Shown here: positions 25,666 to 33,122 of the stretch, one piece after another
Layout of the letters: every line of letters begins with the position of its first letter
Position numbering within the stretch: the stretch's first letter is position 1
DNA from: Desulfitobacterium_A sp034927245
GTDB lineage: Bacteria; Bacillota; Desulfitobacteriia; Desulfitobacteriales; Desulfitobacteriaceae
Direction: 5' to 3'
Assembly (NCBI RefSeq): GCF_034927245.1
Contig: NZ_JAYFQK010000010.1
Coordinates: 1 to 64,000, forward strand
Length of the DNA stretch: 64,000 nt
The notes under the pieces: generated by a model
Database searches by the model: none
What the model saw: the letters and a program-made list of their open reading frames with translations, nothing else
What the model was told of the DNA's origin: nothing
Program-made: the position numbers and the translations under genes

Positions 25666-25950
25666 GTGGCTGAAAAAGAACTGGTGGCAAAAATCCTGCG
25701 TTATCTTAAGACCGTGCCGAGATGCTTTGCGTGGAAAGAACACGGCGGTATGTATGGCACGGCGGGCATCCCCGACATCATCGCCTGTATCGATGGTCGC
25801 TTTTACGCCTTTGAGGTCAAGACCTCCGAAGGCAAAACAACGAAACTGCAAGACGCAACTATTCGTAAAATCCTCGCCTGTGGCGGTACCGCTTCGGTCG
25901 TCCGCTCGGCCAGCGAGGTGCGAGCTGTGATAAACGGCTCCCTGCAATGA
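25666..25950 (+). CDS. VRR-NUC domain nuclease (94 aa)
   Basis: A stand-alone VRR-NUC of the PD-(D/E)xK type: GIPDIIACIDGRFYAFEVKT holds the catalytic D, E and K. A Gln in LQDATIRKIL and the terminal ASEVRAVI helix complete the fold. Such small nucleases of phages act in DNA repair, recombination or Holliday junction processing. GTG 25666 is preceded by AAGGAGGC. The last AAGTTAC repeat abuts that ribosome site. Confidence 0.9.
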   Translation: MAEKELVAKILRYLKTVPRCFAWKEHGGMYGTAGIPDIIACIDGRFYAFEVKTSEGKTTKLQDATIRKILACGGTASVVRSASEVRAVINGSLQ

Positions 25951-26042
25951 TTACGAAAACAACGCACCTGCGCTTTACATATACAACGCTTACAACGCGG
26001 CATCGCTTCTTTGAAAAATATAAAAATAAGGAGCGTGTCCAT

Positions 26043-26264
26043 ATGAATGACAATTACAACAATCTCGCAAACGCTATTATCTTGCAGGCGGTCAAGGATT
26101 ACCGCAAGGCGCTGCGCACTCTTTCCCTCTATCCCCACAACCGTTCGGCACAGTACGAGAGTCGGAGCATTGAGCAGTTCTTCCGCTCCGGCTGGTTCGG
26201 GGTGCTGACGCATATCGACCCGGAAATGCTCATCAATAAGCTGAAATCGGAGGTGGCGGCATGA
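26043..26264 (+). CDS. Small phage protein (73 aa)
   Basis: A helical 73-residue protein (LANAIILQAVKDYRKALRTL, FFRSGWFGVLTHIDPEMLI). It regularly stands before the DUF1492 regulator in prophages of this type, but I know no function. ATG 26043 is chosen because of AAGGAG upstream. Its stop overlaps the next start (ATGA). Confidence 0.7.
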   Translation: MNDNYNNLANAIILQAVKDYRKALRTLSLYPHNRSAQYESRSIEQFFRSGWFGVLTHIDPEMLINKLKSEVAA

Positions 26265-26677
26265 CTACGAAAGAATATCTCGGACAGGCATACCGCCTCG
26301 ACCAGCGCATCAATTCCAAGCTGGAGCAGATCGCTTCATTGAATGAGCTGGCGACGAAATGCACTGGGGTGCTCACGGGTATGCCGCGCAATCCCAATCG
26401 CGGCACTTCTACGATGGCAGACGCTGTGGCGAAAATTGTTGACCTGCAAGCGGAGATCAACCGCGATATCGACCGCCTTGTTGACCTCAAGCGCGAGATG
26501 GTCAGGCTCATCAAAGCCATAGATAACACGGAGTACCAGACGCTTTTAGAACTGCGGTATCTTTGCTTCAAAACATGGGAGCAGATTGCCGTTGACATGG
26601 GCTACAACGTCCGCCATGTGTACCGACTTCACGACGAGGCGGTGGAAAATATCGCGGTTTCGCGAACAAGTCACTAA
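26261..26677 (+). CDS. DUF1492/ArpU-like phage transcriptional regulator (138 aa)
   Basis: An N-terminal coiled-coil region (RLDQRINSKLEQIASLNELA, EINRDIDRLVDLKREMVR) and a C-terminal sigma region 4-like helix-turn-helix (LLELRYLCFKTWEQIAVDM, YNVRHVYRLHDEA) match DUF1492. Relatives (ArpU, RinA, Xpf types) switch on late phage genes. It is placed exactly before the packaging genes, and three phased GTCA repeats start within its last codons. It is therefore the likely activator of the late region. Confidence 0.85.
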   Translation: MTTKEYLGQAYRLDQRINSKLEQIASLNELATKCTGVLTGMPRNPNRGTSTMADAVAKIVDLQAEINRDIDRLVDLKREMVRLIKAIDNTEYQTLLELRYLCFKTWEQIAVDMGYNVRHVYRLHDEAVENIAVSRTSH

Positions 26678-26717
26678 ATGTCACTGTTTGTCAGGTAGTC
26701 CTTTGATGTAGTATATA
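26670..26717 (+). promoter_or_regulatory. Candidate late promoter with three 10-bp phased repeats
   Basis: GTCACTAAAT, GTCACTGTTT and GTCAGG start at 26670, 26680 and 26690, exactly one helical turn apart. TATATA follows at 26712-26717, with a TTGTCA (26688-26693) 18 nt before it. The position directly after the DUF1492 gene fits a late promoter bound by that protein. Confidence 0.5.
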
Positions 26718-26739
26718 CTTAGGAAAACAGAATCCAAGG

Positions 26740-26769
26740 AAGCCTCGTGGGAGCAATCCCCCGGGGCTT
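26740..26769 (+). terminator. Strong GC-rich hairpin before the HNH/terminase block
   Basis: A 13-bp stem with one mismatch (AAGCCTCGTGGGA with TCCCCCGGGGCTT) and GCAA loop, followed by TTGCTTT. It lies about 20 nt downstream of the possible late promoter, so it may be an attenuator or antitermination point rather than a simple end. Confidence 0.5.
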
Positions 26770-26796
26770 TTGCTTTACCCCAACGGAGGTGACTTC

Positions 26797-27156
26797 ATGC
26801 CAAAGAAACCAAAGCGACCGTGCCAGTATCCCGGCTGCCCCAAGCTGACCGACGGCCTTTATTGCGCCGAACATCAGCGGCAGGCAGCACGCCATTACAA
26901 TCATTTTCAGCGCGAGCCGGAGACCAACAAACGCTACGGCAGAGCTTGGAAACGCATCCGTGACCGCTACATCAAGGCGCATCCGCTGTGTGAGGAATGT
27001 CAAAAGCAAGGCAAGCTGACACCTGCCGAGGAAGTGCATCACATCCTCCCGCTCAGTCACGGCGGCACCAACAACACAAATAATCTGATGGCGCTGTGCA
27101 AGCCTTGCCACTCGCGTATCACCGTGGAGATGGGCGACCGCTGGCACGACCGGTGA
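26797..27156 (+). CDS. HNH endonuclease, packaging type (119 aa)
   Basis: Zinc-binding CQYPGCPKL...CAEH at the N-terminus and an HNH core (LCEECQKQG, EVHHILPLSHGGTNNTNNLM, LCKPCHSR). HNH proteins just before the terminase genes of HK97-type phages are needed for terminase cutting in studied cases (HK97 gp74). ATG 26797 has GGAGGTGA immediately upstream. Position and length (119 aa) are typical. Confidence 0.92.
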   Translation: MPKKPKRPCQYPGCPKLTDGLYCAEHQRQAARHYNHFQREPETNKRYGRAWKRIRDRYIKAHPLCEECQKQGKLTPAEEVHHILPLSHGGTNNTNNLMALCKPCHSRITVEMGDRWHDR

Positions 27157-27183
27157 GGTCTGTATCACATTTTGATACAGACC
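27157..27183. repeat. Perfect 10-bp inverted repeat after the HNH gene
   Basis: GGTCTGTATC and GATACAGACC flank a 7-nt spacer and begin at the base after the HNH stop. No T-run follows, so either an operator dyad or a weak terminator. I see nothing else in 27184-27340 except the ribosome site of the small terminase. Confidence 0.5.
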
Positions 27184-27346
27184 AAAACATAATCACTTTG
27201 ATCGAAAATATATTCACTCGGTCTTTGCCCCGGTAGGGGTATCTAAATCCTCAAAACTTTTCAAAGCGGACAGCGGCGTGGGGCTTCGTGTTGAAAATCG
27301 CGGTTTCAAACGAGTAATATCCCCCGCGTAAAGGAGTGTGATGTTT

Positions 27347-27901
27347 ATGGCGAAGGACGGCACCAACCGTGGCGGCGCAAGGCTCGGTTCCGGACAAAAA
27401 AAGAAGCCTATCGCGGATAAACTCTTAGACGGCAATCCCGGCCATAGGAAATTGACCGTGATGGAATTTACCGATACGGCTGACCTCACGGGCGAGATGA
27501 TGCCGGAGCCGAGGGATTATTTGAAAGCAAGGCAAAAAGACGGCTCAACAACGCTGGCGGCAGACATTTTTCATAATACATGGATGTGGCTCAATGAACG
27601 CGGTTGCGCTCAATTCGTCACCACGCAGCTCATTGAACAATACGCGCAGAGTGTGGCGCGATGGATTCAATGCGAACAGGCAATCAACGAGTTCGGTTTT
27701 TTGGCAAAGCATCCTACCACAGGTAACGCAATACCGTCGCCGTATGTGTCGATGTCGCAGAATTTTATGAAGCAGGTCAACAACATCTGGTTTCAGATTT
27801 ATCAGGTAGTGAGGGAAAACTGCACGACGGATTATCGCGGCGCGACGCCGCACGACGACGCAATGGAAAAGCTGCTTAACGCCCGTCGGGGCGCACAATA
27901 A
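27347..27901 (+). CDS. Phage terminase small subunit, P27 family
   Basis: The start MAKDGTNRGGARLGSGQKKK is the classic basic N-terminus of P27-type small terminases. Later FHNTWMWLNERG and QSVARWIQCEQAI fit the helical core. It recognises the packaging site and guides the large subunit. Several ATG/GTG codons lie together, and 27347 is chosen from the family start and AAGGAG 10 nt ahead. Unusually, the large subunit is 6.8 kb downstream, separated by methylation and accessory genes. Confidence 0.9.
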   Translation: MAKDGTNRGGARLGSGQKKKPIADKLLDGNPGHRKLTVMEFTDTADLTGEMMPEPRDYLKARQKDGSTTLAADIFHNTWMWLNERGCAQFVTTQLIEQYAQSVARWIQCEQAINEFGFLAKHPTTGNAIPSPYVSMSQNFMKQVNNIWFQIYQVVRENCTTDYRGATPHDDAMEKLLNARRGAQ

Positions 27902-27921
27902 ATTTTATGGAGGAATGTGAA

Positions 27922-29085
27922 ATGACAACCTACAAAACAGCGGAAAGCGTATGCAAAGGTCACCCGGACAAACTCTGCGACCTGATTGCGGATAATATTC
28001 TGGACGCTTGCCTCAGAAAAGACAGAGCATCCCGCGTGGCTTGCGAGGTCATGGCGACAAAAGGAAAAATCATCGTAGCGGGCGAAATCACCTGTAGCGA
28101 AAAAGTGGACATCCGCTTCATCGTTAAAAATGTTCTGCGAGAGGTTGGCTACAATCCGTGGAAGTTCACGGTATTTGTATTCACCCATCAGCAGAGCAAG
28201 GATATCGCGGCTGGCGTGGATACCGCGCTCGAAGCGCGAAACGGTGTCTGCGACCCTTACGGTTCTGTCGGTGCGGGAGACCAGGGCACGGTTTATGGCT
28301 ATGCAACCAGGGAAACGCGGGAGTATCTGCCGCTGCCGCTTGTGCTTGCACACCGTATCGCAAAGCGCATCGACGAGTGCCGCGAGGGCAAGCTCATCAA
28401 AGGTATTTTGCCGGACGGCAAATGTCAGGTAACTGTGGAATACGAAGACGGAAAGCCCCGGCGAGTAAAGACTGTGGTGGTGTCCGTTCAGCATGACGCG
28501 AGTAAAACGCAGGAACAGCTACGCACGGATATCATGAACAATGTCCTGTGGCAGTGCTTTGAGGATTTTCCCATGGATGATGATACCGAAATCCTCATCA
28601 ATCCAAGCGGGCGCTTCGTAGAAGGCGGACCCGCCGCAGACACTGGACTGACGGGACGCAAAATCATGGTGGATACCTACGGTGGGCTTGCCTCACATGG
28701 CGGAGGCGCTCTCTGTGGTAAAGACCCAACAAAGGTTGACCGCAGCGGTGCGTACATGGCGCGGTACATCGCAAGAAACATCGTTTGGAGCGACTTGGCT
28801 GAGAGATGCGAGGTCGCTCTTTCTTATGCCATCGGGAAAGCCAATCCCGTGGCAGTGTCGGTCACATCCTTTGGCACCAGCAAGCTCTCGGACGAGCAGC
28901 TCGGCGCAATTGTGCAGGAGGTATTCAACCTGCGCCCCGCCGCCATCATCGAAAAGCTGCGTCTGCGCCGTGCGATTTATGCGGATACGGCTACCTACGG
29001 GCATTTCAATTCCTGTCTTTTCCCGTGGGAGGACTCGGATATGTATAAGGCACTGCGAAAGGCGGCTGAAAAATATGCTGATTGA
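27922..29085 (+). CDS. metK: S-adenosylmethionine synthetase, phage-encoded
   Basis: 387 residues with all signature motifs: GHPDKLCD at the start, the GAGDQG hexapeptide (VGAGDQGTVYG) and GGGALCGKDPTKVDRSG. It makes SAM from methionine and ATP. The next two genes are DNA methyltransferases, and metK overlaps the first of them by 11 nt, so it likely supplies their cofactor. ATG 27922 is selected because GGAGGAA lies before it. It is divergent in places from host-type enzymes (GALCG for GAFSG). Nothing suggests inactivation. Confidence 0.95.
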   Translation: MTTYKTAESVCKGHPDKLCDLIADNILDACLRKDRASRVACEVMATKGKIIVAGEITCSEKVDIRFIVKNVLREVGYNPWKFTVFVFTHQQSKDIAAGVDTALEARNGVCDPYGSVGAGDQGTVYGYATRETREYLPLPLVLAHRIAKRIDECREGKLIKGILPDGKCQVTVEYEDGKPRRVKTVVVSVQHDASKTQEQLRTDIMNNVLWQCFEDFPMDDDTEILINPSGRFVEGGPAADTGLTGRKIMVDTYGGLASHGGGALCGKDPTKVDRSGAYMARYIARNIVWSDLAERCEVALSYAIGKANPVAVSVTSFGTSKLSDEQLGAIVQEVFNLRPAAIIEKLRLRRAIYADTATYGHFNSCLFPWEDSDMYKALRKAAEKYAD

Positions 29086-30373
29086 TAAGATACCTGCGGC
29101 AAAACTCAACCCCGCCGCCTACAATCCCCGCAAAAACCTGAAGCCCGGAGACAAGGAATACGAGAAGCTGAAACGCTCCATCTCCGAGTTCGGTTACGTT
29201 GAGCCGGTCATTTGGAATAAGGCGACCGGCAATGTGGTCGGCGGTCATCAGCGCTTGAAGGTGCTGCTTGACCTCGGCCAGACGGAGATCGACTGCGTTG
29301 TCGTAGATCTGGACGAGCAACGGGAAAAAGCGCTCAATCTCGCCCTTAATAAAATTCAGGGAGACTGGGACGAGACGAAACTCTCCGCGCTCATGGCGGA
29401 GTTCGACGCAACGACCTTTGACGTGTCCCTTACCGGCTTTGACGCCGACGAGGTTGACGCGCTTCTCAATAAATTTTACTCGAAGGACGCCGTGCAGGAT
29501 GACTTCGATGTGGATAAAGAAAAGGCGGCTATTGAGGCATCCGGCGAAACATGTACAAAGCGCGGCGACATTTGGCTGCTGGGCAATCATCGTCTGCTGT
29601 GCGGCGATTCGACCTCTGAGGAGGACTTCGCCCGTCTCATGGACGGCGCTCGCGCCCAGTGTTCCGTAACGTCCCCGCCATATGGCGTAGGCAAGGAATA
29701 CGAAAAAGCCGGAATCGAGCCATGGTTTGATACTATGCGCCCCGCCATCAAAAACATCTGTCGGCACGCGGATATCGTTTGTTGGAACATCGGCGACCTG
29801 TTTGCCACCGGCTCACAGTTCATTGAGCCGACGGAGATGTATTCGGTACAGCTGTTTGCGGACAACGGTTTTCGTCCTATCTGGATTCGGATATGGAAAA
29901 AACAAGGCATGAATTTTGGTGTCAATCCATATCACCTTGTTACCAACAAGCCCGTGCAGCAGTACGAATACATCACAGCGCTGGCTGCAAACGAAACCGA
30001 GGAGTATAACGACCAAGAATTTGCTTGGGTATCCGCGTTTGCAGGTCATTCGTATAAATTCGTGAAGCGGCTCACCAAGGACGAGCGTAAAAAGTGGGGC
30101 TACGCCGGTATCTGGGAAATCAATACCGTTCGCGCCAATAAAGACCACCCCGCCATGTTCCCGGTGGAGCTGCCGTGGCGATGCATCAAGATGCACTCAG
30201 ACCGTGGCAGCGCAGTCTTGGAACCGTTCGCTGGATGCGGCACAACGCTCATCGCCTGTGAGCAAACGGAACGCCGCTGTTATGCGATGGAGTTATCTCC
30301 GGTCTACTGTGACCTTATCGTCAAGCGCTGGGAAACCTTCACGGGTGAGACCGCAGTAAAACTGGAGGAATGA
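29075..30373 (+). CDS. ParB-like domain-DNA methyltransferase fusion, likely N4-cytosine type
   Basis: Residues 1-95 are a ParB/sulfiredoxin-like domain (NPAAYNPRKNLKPGD, VVGGHQRLKVL). Residues about 160-432 are a beta-class methyltransferase: motif IV is TSPPYG and motif I is EPFAGCGTTLIACE near the C-terminus. SPPY is typical of N4-cytosine enzymes, while DPPY/NPPY marks adenine, so m4C is the better guess. 432 residues. ATG 29075 overlaps the metK stop. It is a clear paralogue of the next gene. Such fusions are common in phages and are thought to mark phage DNA. Confidence 0.9.
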   Translation: MLIDKIPAAKLNPAAYNPRKNLKPGDKEYEKLKRSISEFGYVEPVIWNKATGNVVGGHQRLKVLLDLGQTEIDCVVVDLDEQREKALNLALNKIQGDWDETKLSALMAEFDATTFDVSLTGFDADEVDALLNKFYSKDAVQDDFDVDKEKAAIEASGETCTKRGDIWLLGNHRLLCGDSTSEEDFARLMDGARAQCSVTSPPYGVGKEYEKAGIEPWFDTMRPAIKNICRHADIVCWNIGDLFATGSQFIEPTEMYSVQLFADNGFRPIWIRIWKKQGMNFGVNPYHLVTNKPVQQYEYITALAANETEEYNDQEFAWVSAFAGHSYKFVKRLTKDERKKWGYAGIWEINTVRANKDHPAMFPVELPWRCIKMHSDRGSAVLEPFAGCGTTLIACEQTERRCYAMELSPVYCDLIVKRWETFTGETAVKLEE

Positions 30374-30375
30374 TT

Positions 30376-31653
30376 ATGGATATACGAAAAATACCTGCAG
30401 CGAAGCTGAATCCCGCTGCATACAATCCGCGTAAAGACCTGAGGCCCGGCGACGCCGAATATGAAAAGCTGCGCCGTTCCATTGAGGAGTTCGGATATGT
30501 CGAGCCAATCATCTGGAACAGTCGGACGGGCAACATCGTCGGCGGCCACCAGCGGTATAAAGTTCTCCTGGCACTTGGCTACGAAGAGGTGGATTGCGTG
30601 GTGCTGGACATAGACGAAACCAAGGAAAAAGCCCTGAACGTGGCGCTCAACAAAATATCCGGCGAGTTTGACATCCCGCTTCTTACCGATCTGCTAAAAG
30701 ACATCGGCGCAAGCGGCTTTGACGTATCGCTCACTGGCTTCGACGCTGCCGAAATGGACGCTCTGTTTAAGGACAGTGTGGTCGCGGGCATCAAGGAGGA
30801 CGATTTCGACGAGCCGCTGCCGGAAACGCCCATATCCAAGCAAGGCGATATATGGCTGCTCGGTAGGCATCGGCTCATCTGCGGCGACGCCACCAAGCCC
30901 GAAACCTATGAGCGCTTGCTGGACGGCAAGCAAGCCAATCTTATCGTGACCGACCCGCCGTATAACGTGGATTACAAGGGCGCGGCTGGTAAGCTCAAAA
31001 ACGACAACATGGAGAGCGCCAGGTTCCACGATTTTTTGCTCGCCGCGTATCGCTGTATGTATGACGCAATGGTGGACGGCGGCAGCATCTATGTTTTTCA
31101 TGCCGACCGCGAGACGGTCAATTTCAGGACGGCGTTTGCCGAGGCTGGCTTCTTCTGTCATCAGACCTGCATCTGGATAAAGAATGCGCCGGTGTTGGGC
31201 AGATGCGATTATCAATATACCCACGAGCCTATCCTCGTCGGCTGGAAGCCGACCGCCGGACACAATTGGTATGCCGATCGCAAGCAGCGCACGACGTGGA
31301 ACTTCGACCGCCCGACCAAGAGCAAGTATCACCCGACGATGAAGCCGGTGGCGCTCTGCGCGTATCCGATCATGAACAGCTCACTGACGAACAGTATCGT
31401 GCTTGATCCTTTCGGCGGCAGCGGCAGTACGCTCATGGCTTGCGAGCAGACGGGACGAATATGTCATACCATCGAGTTGGACGAGCGATACGTCGATGTA
31501 ATCGTGAAACGGTACATCGAACAAGACGGCTCAACGGACAAGGTATCCTTACAGCGCGACGGGCTGACCTTATCCTATGCGGAGGTGTGTACCAAAGCCT
31601 GCGGGAGTTCGCGAAGCTCAACGGCAAGGGCAGCGCCTGTAACAAATACTTGA
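30376..31653 (+). CDS. ParB-like domain-DNA methyltransferase fusion, likely N6-adenine type
   Basis: The same architecture as its upstream neighbour: ParB-like N-terminus (NPAAYNPRKDLRPGD, IVGGHQRYKVL), then methyltransferase motif IV DPPYNVDY and motif I DPFGGSGSTLMACE. DPPY indicates N6-adenine methylation. The two ParB domains are nearly identical, so the pair arose by tandem duplication, with divergence of the catalytic half. The last about 20 residues after LSYAEV look out of frame. The family's sequence may continue in another frame (see 31587). ATG 30376 is chosen, with GGAGGA 7 nt ahead. Confidence 0.9.
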   Translation: MDIRKIPAAKLNPAAYNPRKDLRPGDAEYEKLRRSIEEFGYVEPIIWNSRTGNIVGGHQRYKVLLALGYEEVDCVVLDIDETKEKALNVALNKISGEFDIPLLTDLLKDIGASGFDVSLTGFDAAEMDALFKDSVVAGIKEDDFDEPLPETPISKQGDIWLLGRHRLICGDATKPETYERLLDGKQANLIVTDPPYNVDYKGAAGKLKNDNMESARFHDFLLAAYRCMYDAMVDGGSIYVFHADRETVNFRTAFAEAGFFCHQTCIWIKNAPVLGRCDYQYTHEPILVGWKPTAGHNWYADRKQRTTWNFDRPTKSKYHPTMKPVALCAYPIMNSSLTNSIVLDPFGGSGSTLMACEQTGRICHTIELDERYVDVIVKRYIEQDGSTDKVSLQRDGLTLSYAEVCTKACGSSRSSTARAAPVTNT

Positions 31654-31712
31654 GCGACTTCGAGGAACGATTTCCGGAAGCCGCTCATTTTTACGATATG
31701 GAATACAAATGA
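31587..31712 (+). CDS. Possible small protein or frameshifted methyltransferase tail
   Basis: From GTG 31587, a 41-residue protein-like reading (VYQSLREFAKLNGKGSACNK, then YLSDFEERFPEAAHFYDMEYK) overlaps the end of the adenine methyltransferase in another frame. The composition looks coding, but the ribosome site is too close to the GTG (1 nt). It may be an overlapping gene or the remains of a longer C-terminus after a frameshift. Confidence 0.25.
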   Translation: MYQSLREFAKLNGKGSACNKYLSDFEERFPEAAHFYDMEYK

Positions 31713-31740
31713 GGGTACGATTCCTCGTACCCTCTGATTC

Positions 31741-31926
31741 TCAATCGCTGTCATCCTTTGAAACAGGAATCTTGCCTTTTTCACTTTCGTATTCGGCAAC
31801 TCGCTTTTTCAGGAATTGTTCGATTTCCTTGTTTGCGGAACGCCCCTCCGATTCCGCTACATAACGGAATTTCTGAAATAAAAGCCGATCCACCCGCAGC
31901 GTATACCGCAGTAGCTTGTCTTCCAT
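31741..31926 (-). CDS. Arc-like ribbon-helix-helix regulator (61 aa)
   Basis: RYTLRVDRLLFQKFRYVAES followed by GRSANKEIEQFLKKRVAEYE is the ribbon-helix-helix fold of Arc/CopG repressors, with a polar tail. It is the only minus-strand gene in the late region and faces the plus-strand gene at 32051 across a repeat-rich intergenic region. It probably represses both directions. I see no toxin partner next to it, so a toxin-antitoxin role is not supported. Confidence 0.8.
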   Translation of the reverse strand: MEDKLLRYTLRVDRLLFQKFRYVAESEGRSANKEIEQFLKKRVAEYESEKGKIPVSKDDSD

Positions 31927-31960
31927 CTTCGCACCTCTCTTCCACCATTCAAGCGTTATT

Positions 31961-32028
31961 ATGACTTAATTATAGTGGAATTATTGCGTCATAACAAAAA
32001 TGGTGGTATAATGACGTATTAATGACGC
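31961..32028. promoter_or_regulatory. Candidate ribbon-helix-helix operator array
   Basis: Four ATGAC words: ATGAC 31961-31965, the inverted GCGTCAT 31986-31992, ATGACG 32011-32016 and ATGACGC 32022-32028. They cover the plus promoter and a possible minus promoter (TATAAT on the minus strand at 31969-31974). Pairs of short half-sites are typical for Arc-like repressors. Confidence 0.5.
31984..32012 (+). promoter_or_regulatory. Extended -10 promoter for the accessory genes at 32051
   Basis: TTGCGT (31984-31989), 17 nt, then TGG-TATAAT (TATAAT at 32007-32012). The perfect -10 with the TGn extension compensates for a weak -35. It points to the genes from 32051 on. Confidence 0.7.
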
Positions 32029-32050
32029 ACTATTTTTGGAGGGTAATAAA

Positions 32051-32365
32051 GTGAAGGCTTATTTTATAAGAACGCCGCGCACGGCGCGGGATCTGTTACA
32101 TCCACATCTCGCAGAGCGCGAGCGGGAGTTTCAAATCGTTAAGGATGTCGGGCTTGATCCGATCGACTACGAGAACTTCGTTACCGATATGCTGGCCGAC
32201 CGGCAATTTATAGAAGATGCCGCCGCGCTGTGCGGAGAAGGCGAGATTATGAAATGCCTGTTTGTGCATCGGCGCGGACGCCCCGACGGTATACTGATTG
32301 TCCCGGAGTCGGACGCCTATGTTAAGTGGGCGGCGTACATAAAGGAGAGTGCGAAATGCGAGTAG
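32051..32365 (+). CDS. Hypothetical phage accessory protein (104 aa)
   Basis: GTG 32051 follows GGAGGG. The protein has a basic N-terminus (KAYFIRTPRTARDLLHPH) and a later CLFVHRRGRPDGILIVPE. No family is recognised. Its stop overlaps the start of the SLOG-domain gene by 10 nt, so they form an operon with their own promoter. Confidence 0.6.
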   Translation: MKAYFIRTPRTARDLLHPHLAEREREFQIVKDVGLDPIDYENFVTDMLADRQFIEDAAALCGEGEIMKCLFVHRRGRPDGILIVPESDAYVKWAAYIKESAKCE

Positions 32366-32691
32366 CCATAATCGGTTCGAGGGGGTTATGCGTCCCCAAT
32401 CTTGAAAAGTATCTGCCGGAGGATGTAACTGAAATTGTATCCGGTGGAGCGAGAGGTGTAGATACCTCCGCGAAGGAATACGCACTGGCGCATGGCTTGA
32501 AGCTGACCGAATTCCTGCCGGAGTATGACAAGTTCGGGCGCGGCGCTCCGCTGAAGCGGAATATCACGATAATCGAGAACGCCGACCTCGTGCTGGCGTT
32601 CTGGGACGGCAAATCACATGGCACGAAATTTGTAATAGACAACTGCCGTCAGCACGGCATTCCCGTCAAGGTATTCCTTCCCAAGGCGTGA
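32356..32691 (+). CDS. DUF2493 / SLOG-family nucleotide-binding protein (111 aa)
   Basis: RVAIIGSRGLCVPN, VSGGARGVDTSAKEYA and FWDGKSHGTKF give the Rossmann-like SLOG fold (YpsA/DprA-related). Families of this type bind nucleotide-derived ligands and are often found in phage and defence settings. The single-domain form here has no partner effector visible. ATG 32356 is chosen for the AAAGGAG upstream. Confidence 0.8.
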   Translation: MRVAIIGSRGLCVPNLEKYLPEDVTEIVSGGARGVDTSAKEYALAHGLKLTEFLPEYDKFGRGAPLKRNITIIENADLVLAFWDGKSHGTKFVIDNCRQHGIPVKVFLPKA

Positions 32692-32710
32692 CGCCATGAT
32701 ATCCACACTT

Positions 32711-32740
32711 ACCGCCGTTGCTTTTCACGGCGGTTTGTTT
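32711..32740 (+). terminator. Terminator after the SLOG-family gene
   Basis: ACCGCCGT and ACGGCGGT form a perfect 8-bp stem around an 8-nt loop, followed by TTGTTT. It closes the two-gene unit that starts at the 31984 promoter. Confidence 0.7.
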
Positions 32741-32837
32741 ATATCGCAGAATGTCGTTTTTCTCGGAAATACCCCTTGCTATTCCGGGCTTTTAGAGTGA
32801 TATATGTACCTACCAAAAAGGAAAGGTGGTACAGAAA

Positions 32838-33122
32838 ATGCATGATGAAGGCTTAAAAAAAGCGCTCGACGACTTTCTTCAGCAGCGCATCGACGACTGC
32901 GGAATGAGAGAGAACGAGGGCTTGCAGGAAGCGTATCAGCAGTTCGAACGCTGCGTCAAAAAATTGAAAAGCTCGCTGTCTCCTGAACAGAAACAAGCGT
33001 ACCTCGACTGGGAGAGCGCCTATTCGCTGGTGGACGGCGAGACAATGAACTGCTACTACCGTGCCGGTTTCTCCGACGCGGTATTGTTTTTCATGGGATG
33101 GAGGGACGGAGAATGGAAATAA
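32838..33122 (+). CDS. Small helical phage protein (94 aa)
   Basis: A helical protein of 94 residues (LKKALDDFLQQRIDDCGMRE, QQFERCVKKLKSSLSPEQK), ending in a hydrophobic YRAGFSDAVLFFMGW motif. It resembles the small DUF6809-like proteins (compare 34265) in overall plan, but not closely enough to name. ATG 32838 follows AAAGGTGG. Its stop overlaps the next start. Confidence 0.6.
   Translation: MHDEGLKKALDDFLQQRIDDCGMRENEGLQEAYQQFERCVKKLKSSLSPEQKQAYLDWESAYSLVDGETMNCYYRAGFSDAVLFFMGWRDGEWK

Noticed and set aside
27214..27489. A 91-codon minus-strand frame over the gap before the small terminase
   Set aside because: It runs into the terminase gene, has no ribosome site and no recognisable sequence.
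28682..29074. A 131-codon upstream extension of the first ParB-methyltransferase
   Set aside because: The extension runs inside metK in another frame and has no domain. The protein starts naturally at ATG 29075 with the ParB-like domain.
31741..31926. A toxin-antitoxin pair based on the Arc-like gene
   Set aside because: No small toxin-like gene adjoins it on the same strand. The facing genes do not resemble known toxins.
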